Shown piece after piece: positions 19,547-27,229 of a stretch of DNA of 64,000 nucleotides. Source of the stretch: Leptospira johnsonii. GTDB taxonomy: Bacteria > Spirochaetota > Leptospiria > Leptospirales > Leptospiraceae. Position 1 is the first letter of the stretch; every line of letters begins with the position of its first letter. The notes below the pieces were generated by a model. The model made no database searches, was not told where the DNA came from, and worked only from the letters and a program-made list of their open reading frames with translations. Made by a program: the position numbers and the translations under genes. Where the stretch lies: contig NZ_BFAY01000011.1 of assembly GCF_003112675.1 (NCBI RefSeq), forward strand, positions 1,302,001 to 1,366,000, given 5' to 3'.

Positions 19547-20104
19547 ATGAAAATTCATGAGACAGCATTTATCCATCCGGCTGCAACTGCATTCGGTATG
19601 TTGGAGATGGGACCTCTGTCTTCTTTGTGGCCTGGTGCTGTTGTTCGTGCGGATCTGAATGAGATCAGATTGGGAGAAGGTGTAAACATCCAAGATAATA
19701 GCACACTTCATACCGATTCAACCGGGAGCTTATTCATCGATGATTATACATTAGTAGGTCATAATGCAATGCTTCACGGTTGTAAGATCGGTAAGGGTTG
19801 TCTTATTGGAATAGGAGCTGTTATTTTGGATGAGGCAGTGATCGGAGACGGTGCAATGATACTCGCCGGTTGTATGATCCGAGGTGGTAAAAAAATTCCG
19901 CCTAGAGCAATGGTGATCCCGAAGAATGGAGACATCGTCATCTACGAAAAAAAAGCCAAACCTGAGATGAGCATTGCAGGATGTTTGGAATACATACAAT
20001 TAGCAAAAAGATTCCAAGAAAATGTATTCAAACCTTTCACCAAGGAAGAAGAAAACCAATTTGTAGAAGAAGCAAAATCCATCATTAAAAGATACGGGAT
20101 CTAA
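19547..20104 (+). CDS. Gamma-carbonic-anhydrase-like hexapeptide-repeat protein
   Basis: This 185-residue left-handed beta-helix protein has the YrdA/CaiE type of sequence. Hexapeptide repeats run through about residues 10-130. The histidines expected to bind the trimer-interface metal are present in NSTLHTD and VGHNAMLHGCKIG. Gamma-CA-like proteins can hydrate CO2, but many members have no shown activity; the catalytic status here is open. It is preceded by pheT with a 2-nt gap and is probably co-transcribed with it. Confidence 0.85.
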   Translation: MKIHETAFIHPAATAFGMLEMGPLSSLWPGAVVRADLNEIRLGEGVNIQDNSTLHTDSTGSLFIDDYTLVGHNAMLHGCKIGKGCLIGIGAVILDEAVIGDGAMILAGCMIRGGKKIPPRAMVIPKNGDIVIYEKKAKPEMSIAGCLEYIQLAKRFQENVFKPFTKEEENQFVEEAKSIIKRYGI

Positions 20105-20134
20105 TTCTTATCTAAACCTCTCTCTTCTTTCGAT

Positions 20135-20148
20135 TTGATATAAATCAA
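20135..20148 (+). promoter_or_regulatory. FNR-type box upstream of the hemerythrin gene
   Basis: TTGAT-ATAA-ATCAA is an exact match to the FNR consensus TTGATNNNNATCAA. It lies 88 bp upstream of the start codon of an O2-binding hemerythrin protein, in the correct intergenic region. A TTATTC hexamer at 20183-20188 could be the -10 element. A CRP/FNR-family activator is a plausible binder; none is encoded in this window. Confidence 0.6.
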
Positions 20149-20194
20149 TTCCTTTCGTTCGATTTCTGATTCGTCCAGAAGCTTATTCAAAAAT

Positions 20195-20228
20195 CCTTGT
20201 AACTGTTTTCCGCAAAACAGCTGTAAGG
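20195..20228 (+). promoter_or_regulatory. Hairpin sequestering the Shine-Dalgarno of the hemerythrin gene
   Basis: CCTTGTA (20195-20201) pairs with TGTAAGG (20222-20228) and CTGTTTT (20203-20209) pairs with AAAACAG (20214-20220). The loop is CCGC and there is a single A-C mismatch between the two stems. The 14-pair hairpin contains the AAGGA ribosome binding site (20225-20229) in its 3' arm. The start codon at 20237 lies just beyond. Translation would require opening of this structure. Confidence 0.65.
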
Positions 20229-20236
20229 ATTATCTC

Positions 20237-21376
20237 ATGTATGAAGAACGGGTTATAGAAAAAATCAGAGGTATTTGGAAGACATTCGATCTTTCTTTAG
20301 GAATTCCTGAAATAGATAAACAACATCTTTGGTTGATTGGAATTCTTGCGGATCTGGAAGATAAACTGGAGTCGGGAACCAGATCCGAACTAGAAACCAC
20401 ATTTACGAATGCACTTTCTAAAACCTTGGATTATGCGTCCGAACATTTCGCTCTGGAAGAGAAACTTCTGGAAAGCATAGGTTATACGAAACTAGGACAA
20501 CATAGGCTGCAGCATACGCGGTTTCTTACCGCTTTAAAAAATCGGGTCCGAAAGAATTTTGAAGGAAACTTCGAGCATGCGGTTTTGGAACTACTAAAAA
20601 ATCTGAAGAAATGGTTATTTAGGCATATTCTTAGCGAAGATAGGCAGTATGTCGATCTTGCGGATATTAATATCACTCAGGAAGTTTCTTCCTTGATGAA
20701 TGAACGGTTAAGATCTTCTCCTCACACTAAGGAAATCGAGGATCTGTATGCAGCGGTAGTATATTCAACTAAACAAACCGTATCTAAAGAATTTAACGTT
20801 ATAGGTGAAGACAATTTAAAACTGATCTCAGACCTATGGTATCGTTATAAACTCAAAACGGGGATCGCCATCGTAGATATCCAACATTTATGGCTTTTGC
20901 AGTTATTAGTGAAAACGGATAAATTATACAAACAGAAGTTAAAACAGGAAATCGGCGGGGAGCATTTGAGTTCCGAGCTGAAAAAAGCGATCCAAGAAAC
21001 GATAGAATATATCGGGGAACATTTCAGTACGGAAGAAGCGATTATGCATAATTTTCGCTATATCGGAGAGAGAAACCATCAAAAGCAACACGAGAATTTT
21101 AATATACTGATCAACGATATGATAGAGAGAAGTGAAAAAGAAGAACTCGAATCTTTGGCAATTTTGATCCAGGACTTAAAGGATTGGTTGGTAAGTCATA
21201 TCGCCATTGAGGATAAAAAATTGTTCTATTTTTTCAGATCCAGACTTCCCGAAGTGAACGAATATGTTAGAAATTTGAATAGAGAAGGGAAGATCCATAT
21301 TTGGAAGGAAGCAGTGATGATCTATAAACTATTGGTGGACTATGAGGATATCACAAAGGAAAAAACTACCGTCTAA
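20237..21376 (+). CDS. Tandem bacteriohemerythrin protein
   Basis: The protein has 379 residues with two complete hemerythrin four-helix domains. Each has the full set of diiron ligands. Domain 1 has H30, H70, E74, H89, H93, H130 and D135. Domain 2 has H217, H262, E266, H281, H285, H321 and D326. Such proteins bind O2 reversibly, and may also sense or store O2 or iron. Two fused domains in one chain without a methyl-accepting or output module are less common than single ones. There is no signal peptide, so it is cytoplasmic. An FNR-like box and a hairpin over the ribosome binding site precede it. Confidence 0.92.
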   Translation: MYEERVIEKIRGIWKTFDLSLGIPEIDKQHLWLIGILADLEDKLESGTRSELETTFTNALSKTLDYASEHFALEEKLLESIGYTKLGQHRLQHTRFLTALKNRVRKNFEGNFEHAVLELLKNLKKWLFRHILSEDRQYVDLADINITQEVSSLMNERLRSSPHTKEIEDLYAAVVYSTKQTVSKEFNVIGEDNLKLISDLWYRYKLKTGIAIVDIQHLWLLQLLVKTDKLYKQKLKQEIGGEHLSSELKKAIQETIEYIGEHFSTEEAIMHNFRYIGERNHQKQHENFNILINDMIERSEKEELESLAILIQDLKDWLVSHIAIEDKKLFYFFRSRLPEVNEYVRNLNREGKIHIWKEAVMIYKLLVDYEDITKEKTTV

Positions 21377-21407
21377 GTGCGATTAAGTCTTTAGGTTCTA
21401 ATTAGGA

Positions 21408-22034
21408 TTATATCTTTTCAGTTAGTGTCTGGATAGTGTTTAGGATCTTTTTATTCTTCTCCGAAAATTCGGACTCTGGTATTGTACCTGTAAAAATATA
21501 GACATAACCTTCTTTAAAAAAGATCCATTGTAAGGTCCTGATCTGTTTTTTCTCCGCAGTGTTTGGGAGGACAAACTTAGATTCTAAAAAGATACATTTC
21601 TCTTTTCCGAAACTGCATTTTTGAGGAACAGAAAGTATTTCATATTCTTTGTATATATTAGAATACAATCCTCCTATCGAGGCTACATAGTCCTCTAAAG
21701 TTGCCTTGGAATATTTTGCAGGAATTGACTCAGAAACAAAATTGATATTAGTCCTGATCTCGGAGCCTTTGTTTTGCTCCGGTTCAAAAAGATAGAACAT
21801 TATCTTAACTAGTTTATCGTTTTGAGATTCTTTTTTGTTTTTAGAACGATTAGGTTCGGAACTATCTCGGTTTGGATCATATTCTTCGTAAATCCAACCC
21901 TCATAATTCAACACCAAGCCAAGCTCAGGGATCTCGATTGTCTTTTTGACTTCCGGAACTTTTTCAATACAGGCAAAACATAAAATGATCCCCGGTAATA
22001 AAAAACCCAGACTATAACGTTCTAATAGGATCAT
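21408..22034 (-). CDS. Putative lipoprotein, PsbP/DcrB-like
   Basis: The protein of about 208 residues starts with a hydrophobic segment ending in LCFAC, a relaxed spirochete-type lipobox. It would be a lipoprotein anchored through that cysteine. The remainder has strands and a C-terminal helix (WIFFKEGYVYIFTGTIPESEFSEKNKKILNTIQTL). These resemble the PsbP/DcrB fold of secreted single-domain proteins. Function is unknown. The ATG at 22034 is preferred over the in-frame TTG two codons upstream, because GGAA lies about 9 nt before it. Confidence 0.7.
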   Translation of the reverse strand: MILLERYSLGFLLPGIILCFACIEKVPEVKKTIEIPELGLVLNYEGWIYEEYDPNRDSSEPNRSKNKKESQNDKLVKIMFYLFEPEQNKGSEIRTNINFVSESIPAKYSKATLEDYVASIGGLYSNIYKEYEILSVPQKCSFGKEKCIFLESKFVLPNTAEKKQIRTLQWIFFKEGYVYIFTGTIPESEFSEKNKKILNTIQTLTEKI

Positions 22035-22065
22035 GTTCAAGTTTCCGAAAGTTCGATATCTGCGT

Positions 22066-22464
22066 TTAACTTTTTCTTCTTCTGAAAAGTAAACCGGACC
22101 AAACTGAATCGATTGCGCAGACTTTAACGTCTACCAACCCTGTCTTCAAGCCTATTTCTCGGATTGTATCTTCTTTTAGATCGGTTTTCACACCGGAACT
22201 CATCTTTGGCCAAGAGATCCAAACCATTCCTTTGTCCGCCAAGTAATCCGGGAACTTGGGAAAGTTTTTAGAAAGTTCATCTTTAGTCTTACAGAAAAAA
22301 TGAATATAATCGAAACTTCCCACTAACTTCTTCTTGAACGTAATATTGGGGGGAAGTTCTTCTAATAGGCCTTTCAGTTCTTTTGGCTCGTTGATTATGA
22401 TCGCGTTCTGGCCTTCTTTAAATCCTAACTTTTTGGCCAAAGGTGTGCCTGAATATCCTGCCAT
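22066..22464 (-). CDS. DUF3052-family protein
   Basis: The 132-residue protein opens with MAGYSGTPLAKKLGF, a clear DUF3052 start. It contains the mid-protein signature WISWPK followed by the C-terminal IDSVWSGLLFRRRK. DUF3052 proteins are small, cytoplasmic and of unknown function. A diverged paralogue sits 3.2 kb away at 25.7 kb and shares the W-x-x-x-PK and ID-x-x-W-S-x-L-x-FR positions. A terminator for the neighbouring upstream gene separates it from the oxidase subunit gene. Confidence 0.88.
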   Translation of the reverse strand: MAGYSGTPLAKKLGFKEGQNAIIINEPKELKGLLEELPPNITFKKKLVGSFDYIHFFCKTKDELSKNFPKFPDYLADKGMVWISWPKMSSGVKTDLKEDTIREIGLKTGLVDVKVCAIDSVWSGLLFRRRKS

Positions 22465-22514
22465 AGTTCCTCTATCGATTCGGATACGAAAGCTGGAAGG
22501 AAAACCTCAGGCTA

Positions 22515-22541
22515 CAAAAAAACCGGCGTGGCCGCCGGTTC
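22515..22541 (-). terminator. Intrinsic terminator after the oxidase subunit IV-like gene
   Basis: Read on the minus strand, AACCGGC, a 6-nt loop and GCCGGTT are followed by a run of T. It lies 33 nt beyond the stop codon of the gene ending at 22574. Confidence 0.88.
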
Positions 22542-22573
22542 TTTTGAAATACAAAGGAAGTATTAAATTCTTC

Positions 22574-23158
22574 TTAGTAAGGGAAGCCTGCGAAAATTTT
22601 CGCTCTTGTGTAGATGTCCGCTACGGAGAATCCGAAAAGAAGAAGTAAGAACAAGAAACCTGATCCGAAGATCACTCTGTTCATTACATTATCGTATTTA
22701 AGGTGCATGAAGTAAGCTAGTACTAAGGAAGCTTTGATGGTCGCTACAAGCATAGCGATTACGGTGTTCAATGCTCCGAAGTCTACTTGAGCTACTAATA
22801 CTGTGATAATAGTTCCAAGGATCAGTGCAGCAAACACAAGAGAGTAAGTTTGCACGGAGATCAGATGATGTCCGCCATGTTCATGCTCTTCTGCGTGAGA
22901 AACAACTGAACCTGGTTGCAGTTTAGTCTTACCTGCTTCGACCGCTTTTAATAAGGCACCACCGATCAAAGTGGACTTATTCTTTTCGATATAAGCCTTA
23001 AGTCTATCCTCTTCTACGATTTGAGCCAACAAGTTAACGGCAAATCCAGCAACGGTAGCATTTACGATTGCTCCCGCTCCGATAACAAATCCAGTGAAGG
23101 GAATCATGAATCCGATACTTACGATAATATACAACGCGTAATTGAGAAACAGTTCCAT
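22574..23158 (-). CDS. Cytochrome c oxidase subunit IV-like membrane protein
   Basis: The C-terminal half (about residues 105-194) matches the caa3-type prokaryotic oxidase subunit IV. It has TYSLVFAALILGTIITVLVAQV, MLVATIKASLVLAYFMHLKYDN and a last helix before VADIYTRAK. The N-terminal half adds another hydrophobic hairpin (about 5-45), a charged linker and a His-rich segment (SHAEEHEHGGHHL). This makes the protein about twice the usual 90-110 residues. The open frame reaches 23344, but the ATG at 23158 with AGGAAAAGAG upstream is the sensible start. No other cox gene is in the window. Confidence 0.82.
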   Translation of the reverse strand: MELFLNYALYIIVSIGFMIPFTGFVIGAGAIVNATVAGFAVNLLAQIVEEDRLKAYIEKNKSTLIGGALLKAVEAGKTKLQPGSVVSHAEEHEHGGHHLISVQTYSLVFAALILGTIITVLVAQVDFGALNTVIAMLVATIKASLVLAYFMHLKYDNVMNRVIFGSGFLFLLLLFGFSVADIYTRAKIFAGFPY

Positions 23159-23253
23159 CTCTTTTCCTGAAACCTGAGTATTATCTGCAGGCTGAGTTCC
23201 CCGAAGGGGATTGGAACCAGTCTCGGAGGCATGTAAAGAATCACAAGTACATT

Positions 23254-24438
23254 TCAGGGGACCAGAACTTGGATACCGCTTTCTGAAACGATTTTGACCT
23301 CTTCCCAGGGATCCTGGGTTTTTCGAGTTGGAAGCCGGACCCAAATTAGGTTTTTTTGGTTCGGTCTTCTATAAGGGGAGAAGAATGCGGAAAGCGGGAG
23401 TATTTCCCAGCCTGTTTCCTTCTCCCAAATTTTTAGTTTAGAATATGGATCTGAGTTTTGGACTTTCGGTAAGAAAAGAAGAAGGTCGTTTCCTTTTTTC
23501 GGAAACCTCCGTCGGAGCTCCAACAACAAACATCCCATGGTCCATCTAAAATTGATTTCTGAAATTTTACGTAAAACTTGGGTTTCTTTTGATCTATAAA
23601 AGAAAGAATCCACTGAACCGAATCCTTCATAGTTCGGATGTAATTTGGAGATTTTTGAAAAACTTTCGGACATTCCAGAAAGGTAATTTTCGATTTCTGA
23701 AAATTCTCCCATCCAGGTTCCGGAGTATTTTCCTTTATGATCGTTGAGTAGAATGGTACCTTCTTCTATTTTATATTCTCCGTTTTTTGCTGAGAATAAT
23801 AAGCTAAAATCCTTGGTTCTATCCACCCAGGTCTCGATCCGAAAAGGTTCTTTTTTTACATTTAAGAACATATCCGCTAGATCTTTTAGCCCGGAAACAT
23901 CTCTAAATTTCTGAGAACCTGCAAATCCGAACTCGGTCTTAAAAACGAATTTTTGATCCGGAGAGATATTGTCTTTTTCCTTCTTTAGGAATGTCTCCCA
24001 ATCTCCTCGATTGCGAATGGAGTAGGAAAAAAAATCAGGATTAAGCTCTTGGTTCCAATCATTTTGGTTCAATTTAGATCCGTATTTTCTTGCAGAATCT
24101 AGAAGTGCTGGATCTATCTCTAAGTCGTGATTGTTGGAATTCCATCGGGAGATCTTTCCCCATTCTTCTAATTGGATCTCTTTTTCTTTTTGCAAAAATT
24201 GTTTCAAGTTTCGGAGAAGAATAGGTTTTGGGATCTCTATTCCTTTCTCTTTCCAATACTTGATCCAGTTTTCTTCGGGCGGAGAATGAGCTAAAATTTT
24301 TGCGGAGTCTGGATATGAGCCGAGGACTAAAAAAGAGGATTCTAGAATGGAATTCCTGGCCTCCAGCTCTCTCGGAAATAATTTTCCAAGTCGGAGTTCC
24401 TCTTCGAAATAGGCATTCGGGCGGAAGATTCGAGGCAT
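23254..24438 (-). CDS. ATP-grasp-like protein of unknown function
   Basis: This 394-residue protein without signal peptide is not recognised by name. Features recall the ATP-grasp fold. These are a Lys-containing strand with a following Gly-rich turn (VFKTEFGFAGSQKFRD, about residues 165-180) and an acidic strand (RIETWVDRTKDFSLLF). A GFGSVDSFFY segment and a conserved-looking Glu-Asn pair in EINFRWTMG (about 296-304) are in the expected metal-binding position. If so, it would ligate a carboxylate to an amine or thiol. Substrate and partner are unknown. The 23.16-23.25 kb spacer to the oxidase gene holds only a short UUCG-loop hairpin. Confidence 0.6.
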   Translation of the reverse strand: MPRIFRPNAYFEEELRLGKLFPRELEARNSILESSFLVLGSYPDSAKILAHSPPEENWIKYWKEKGIEIPKPILLRNLKQFLQKEKEIQLEEWGKISRWNSNNHDLEIDPALLDSARKYGSKLNQNDWNQELNPDFFSYSIRNRGDWETFLKKEKDNISPDQKFVFKTEFGFAGSQKFRDVSGLKDLADMFLNVKKEPFRIETWVDRTKDFSLLFSAKNGEYKIEEGTILLNDHKGKYSGTWMGEFSEIENYLSGMSESFSKISKLHPNYEGFGSVDSFFYRSKETQVLRKISEINFRWTMGCLLLELRRRFPKKGNDLLLFLPKVQNSDPYSKLKIWEKETGWEILPLSAFFSPYRRPNQKNLIWVRLPTRKTQDPWEEVKIVSESGIQVLVP

Positions 24439-24524
24439 AATAAGGAAAGAACCCTTGAAAAAATCCTTTTTAGGATCAAGAATGGGGTATAGTCTTTTCG
24501 ATATTCAGAAGGAAGGCAGTTCTA

Positions 24525-25319
24525 ATGAAAACCCTTATCTTTCTCATAATTTCTCTTTTCGCCGTATTCATACAGGTAGATGCGGCTCCTAAAATCCTGA
24601 CCATGGAAGAAAGGGAAATAGAACGTCAGATCGAAGCCATCCGCAAGGCAGGGTTTTCCGATATCGAGATAGATAATTTGCATTCTTCTATCTCTCAAAA
24701 TATCCATCAGATCAATAAGATCCTACAGATGGAAACTACCAAAAAAGCGTTAAGATATATCGGAGACGAGCCTCAGGAATTACCTCAATTCTTAAAAACG
24801 GATCGGGATAATAAACCTTATCTGGAATTGGACATGGGCTCCGGAGAATCCTTCTGGGACTTTCCTAAAACATATCTTTATAATGCGCGCATCTTTATCT
24901 ATCCCGGAAGTAATCCTGAAAAATTAGAAAAGATCATTATGCAATTCAAACGTACCAACTCGAATGGAGAAATTTTCGTAAGAGAAATGCGTAGAGTGAT
25001 CAATATAGATCCTAAGGGGCCTCAGATCGGTAGCGAAGGAAAAAGAACTCCGAACAATAACAAGGAAATCAAATTGGAATATTATTCCAGCTACGATACC
25101 GAATTGATCTGGCCAGATACTCCGGTTCAATCCATCGCACCTAGTGTGGAGACCAAACTACATGAGGAAACCAATCCTCTACCTTATAATAAACAAAAAC
25201 AGATTATCGTAACGTATAAGAAATATCTGCGTAAGGTGGATAAGAATGTTCGCCATAAACTGAGAGATCTGGAGCTGAACCAAAAGAGACTTGTTTCTAA
25301 AATGTTGGAATTCCAATAA
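24525..25319 (+). CDS. Secreted alpha/beta protein of unknown function, possible FcpB-like sheath protein
   Basis: The protein has 264 residues with a signal peptide (about residues 1-21, ending VDAAPK). An N-terminal helical region rich in Glu, Ile and Arg follows (about 27-75), then strand-rich segments (YLELDMGSGESFWDFPKTYLYNARIFIYPG). It ends with a long charged helix (about 225-264). The helix-strand-helix order is compatible with FcpB, the periplasmic-flagellar surface protein of Leptospira. I cannot confirm that from memory of its sequence, so no symbol is given. The terminator at 25350 ends its transcript. GAAGGAAGG precedes the ATG. Confidence 0.72.
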   Translation: MKTLIFLIISLFAVFIQVDAAPKILTMEEREIERQIEAIRKAGFSDIEIDNLHSSISQNIHQINKILQMETTKKALRYIGDEPQELPQFLKTDRDNKPYLELDMGSGESFWDFPKTYLYNARIFIYPGSNPEKLEKIIMQFKRTNSNGEIFVREMRRVINIDPKGPQIGSEGKRTPNNNKEIKLEYYSSYDTELIWPDTPVQSIAPSVETKLHEETNPLPYNKQKQIIVTYKKYLRKVDKNVRHKLRDLELNQKRLVSKMLEFQ

Positions 25320-25349
25320 GAGGGAATTTTAGAACTTTAGAATAAGGGG

Positions 25350-25378
25350 AAGGCGGACCAATCGGTTCGCCTTTTTAT
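25350..25378 (+). terminator. Intrinsic terminator
   Basis: AGGCGGACC and GGTTCGCCT pair, with one G-T pair, around a short AATC loop. TTTTT follows. It is 31 nt after the stop codon of the secreted protein at 24525-25319. Confidence 0.85.
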
Positions 25379-25672
25379 TATTGAGATATATCACAGTATA
25401 CTGTGGTACTTGTTAGAACCAGAAAAAGGAAATTCTGTGGCAAAACTAGCAGGATCTCTTGTCTATAAACTTCCTAAACGATTATCATCTGGCGCATGAC
25501 GTTAGTTCTCACTCATTGGATAACAATTGTTATCTACCTGGTAAAACAATATATCCCATAAACAGGGGGAAGGTCGGTATTTTAAGAATATCCAATAGAT
25601 ATACAATCCGATCAAAAAAATGTTTTCGGTTTCTCGCTTGCCTTTTCTTGGCGAAAAGGATTCTATTTACCG
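25379..25672. other. Intergenic region with two perfect palindromes
   Basis: No convincing gene lies in this stretch between the terminator at 25378 and the DUF3052 gene at 25673. Two perfect palindromes stand out: CACAGTATACTGTG (25392-25405) and GATAACAATTGTTATC (25519-25534). Both have the form of dimeric-regulator operators. The nominal open frame at 25459-25698 is rejected because it runs into the real gene and lacks a ribosome site. Promoter elements are not clear. Confidence 0.5.
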
Positions 25673-26230
25673 ATGGCAATCCATTCCGTTTTCGGTAAAT
25701 TACAATTCAAACCTGGCGAAGGGGAGATTTGTGTTTTATCTTCTCCTTACGAATTCGAACCTGCACTTTCCAGTTTAGGGGCTCCTGTAGATCGAGCGCT
25801 AAGGTCCGGAAAAAAATACAGGCTTATTCTTGCATTCGTTCAAACCGAAGTCGAGATCCGCAATATAGCCTCTATGGTCCCTACCACCTTGATAGAAGAC
25901 GGACTCTTATGGTTGGCTTATCCTAAAAAGACATCCCGTAAATATAATGTATCCATTCATAGGGATGCTGGCTGGGATCCTCTTGGAAAGATCAGTTTCG
26001 AGGGGGTAAGATTGATCTCCATAGACGATGATTGGTCCGCACTTAGATTCAGGCATTCCTCTCTGGTTAAAAATCTGGAAAGAGATCCGAGCCTTACAGT
26101 AAGCGAAGACGGTAAGAAACGGGCAGTATCTAAGAAAAAACCCGCTAAAAAGAAAACTGTTCCTAAAAAATCTTCCCCCAAGAAAAAAGCAGCTTCCAAG
26201 TCTCCTAAGAAAAAGGCCAAAAAGAAATAA
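25673..26230 (+). CDS. DUF3052-like protein with histone-H1-like basic tail
   Basis: The 185-residue protein has a globular part (about residues 1-135) clearly related to the DUF3052 protein at 22.1 kb. Shared positions include LLWLAYPK against MVWISWPK and IDDDWSALRFRH against IDSVWSGLLFRR. From about residue 147 it becomes a low-complexity tail of Lys, Pro, Ala and Ser (KKKPAKKKTVPKKSSPKKK). This resembles histone-H1-type or HctB-type bacterial tails that bind DNA non-specifically. The combination suggests a DNA- or RNA-associated member of the family. Inference only: it could be a nucleoid protein. Confidence 0.82.
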   Translation: MAIHSVFGKLQFKPGEGEICVLSSPYEFEPALSSLGAPVDRALRSGKKYRLILAFVQTEVEIRNIASMVPTTLIEDGLLWLAYPKKTSRKYNVSIHRDAGWDPLGKISFEGVRLISIDDDWSALRFRHSSLVKNLERDPSLTVSEDGKKRAVSKKKPAKKKTVPKKSSPKKKAASKSPKKKAKKK

Positions 26231-26307
26231 GAAGGATTTGATTTTTTCGGATCCAGGAATTTTTCTTAGGTTCCTTTCCTTCTTTTTGCAAAAAGGAGTC
26301 TTTCTTG

Positions 26308-26943
26308 ATGTCTATCAGGATAGGTTTTCCAAAGATCATCCTTTGGAAAATAAAGCGGTGTATTCGCATGTCAGAGAAGTTTTCAGGCCTTCTATCCAAA
26401 TTTAGTTTTTATAATAAAATTGGTATCCTACTAGTTCTTACCTATTGTACTCCTTCCGTTGATAAAACGCCTTATAAAGAATTAAGAGAACTAGCATTCG
26501 AAACAGAATACGATGATATAGGCATCCAAAATCCGAACGGCAAAACAGTCGTATACGGGATCATCATGGATTGGCCTACTCAGAGGGAAATAGTCACTTT
26601 GGCCACGTTTCTTTCCGGAGACGCGAGCATATTTCTAACTTCAGGAGCTTCTTTCATAGGCGGTGGAGGAAGAGAGAGTATCCAAAAAAGTTCCCTACGT
26701 CTCATCCACAAATATGCTTATCTTTGGAAACAAGGGAAGAAGGTCCGCTGGACCCCGAATCCTGACTTGGATCAGGTACGATTCTTTTTCTTAACCACAC
26801 AAGGCACGTATTATCTGGAAGATACGGTTAGCGAGATAGATTCTGACACTTCTACCTTAACCCCGATGTTTGACGAGGCCCAAGCAGTAATCTCCGAAAT
26901 ACGAATAGAAGCTGAAAAAGAAAAAGACGATGACGACGAGTAA
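26308..26943 (+). CDS. Conserved hypothetical exported or lipid-anchored protein
   Basis: The protein of about 211 residues is not recognised. An N-terminal basic stretch is followed by a hydrophobic segment ending in LVLTYCTPS, a plausible lipobox with an unusually long leader. A shorter start at 26368 would give a more normal lipoprotein signal. AGGAG (26294-26298), 9 nt upstream, favours the ATG at 26308. The body contains GIIMDWPTQREIVTLATFLSGDASIFLTSGASFIGGGG and ends in an acidic tail (KEKDDDDE). It faces the small gene at 26944 stop-to-stop. Confidence 0.7.
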   Translation: MSIRIGFPKIILWKIKRCIRMSEKFSGLLSKFSFYNKIGILLVLTYCTPSVDKTPYKELRELAFETEYDDIGIQNPNGKTVVYGIIMDWPTQREIVTLATFLSGDASIFLTSGASFIGGGGRESIQKSSLRLIHKYAYLWKQGKKVRWTPNPDLDQVRFFFLTTQGTYYLEDTVSEIDSDTSTLTPMFDEAQAVISEIRIEAEKEKDDDDE

Positions 26944-27174
26944 TTAATTCGCTGAATCTCGTCTTACGATCAGATCGCTGATCACTTTTTCTTCCGTAAG
27001 ATATTTACGGTTCAGATAAGAGATGGCATAGTTTAGAAATTTAGGAATTTCTTTACCTGCGTCCAACAGATCCAATTTGGTTTGGGTCAATTCGTCCATA
27101 GTCGCCAAAGCCAATTTTCTTTGGCTCTGGTGGGACTCGAACTCATCCTCTGTATGGAACTCAGTGCTTGCCAC
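26944..27174 (-). CDS. Small hypothetical protein
   Basis: This frame of 76 residues is predicted to be largely helical, with no cysteine, signal peptide or known motif. GTG at 27174 is the longest start; no ribosome site is obvious, so a shorter form is possible. It abuts the stop codon of the convergent gene directly, which supports its being a real gene. Function is unknown. Confidence 0.5.
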   Translation of the reverse strand: MASTEFHTEDEFESHQSQRKLALATMDELTQTKLDLLDAGKEIPKFLNYAISYLNRKYLTEEKVISDLIVRRDSAN

Positions 27175-27229
27175 GATCTAAGTATAAACGAATCGTTTTT
27201 GATTTTCAAGCAAAAGCTTGGAAGAAGGA

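Noticed and set aside
23159..23344. N-terminal extension of the oxidase subunit IV-like frame
   Set aside because: It overlaps the 3' end of the ATP-grasp-like gene and has no family resemblance; the ATG at 23158 has a good ribosome site.
25459..25698. Open frame of 79 codons between the palindromes and the DUF3052 gene
   Set aside because: It overlaps the start of the true gene in another phase, lacks a ribosome site and shows no protein-like composition.
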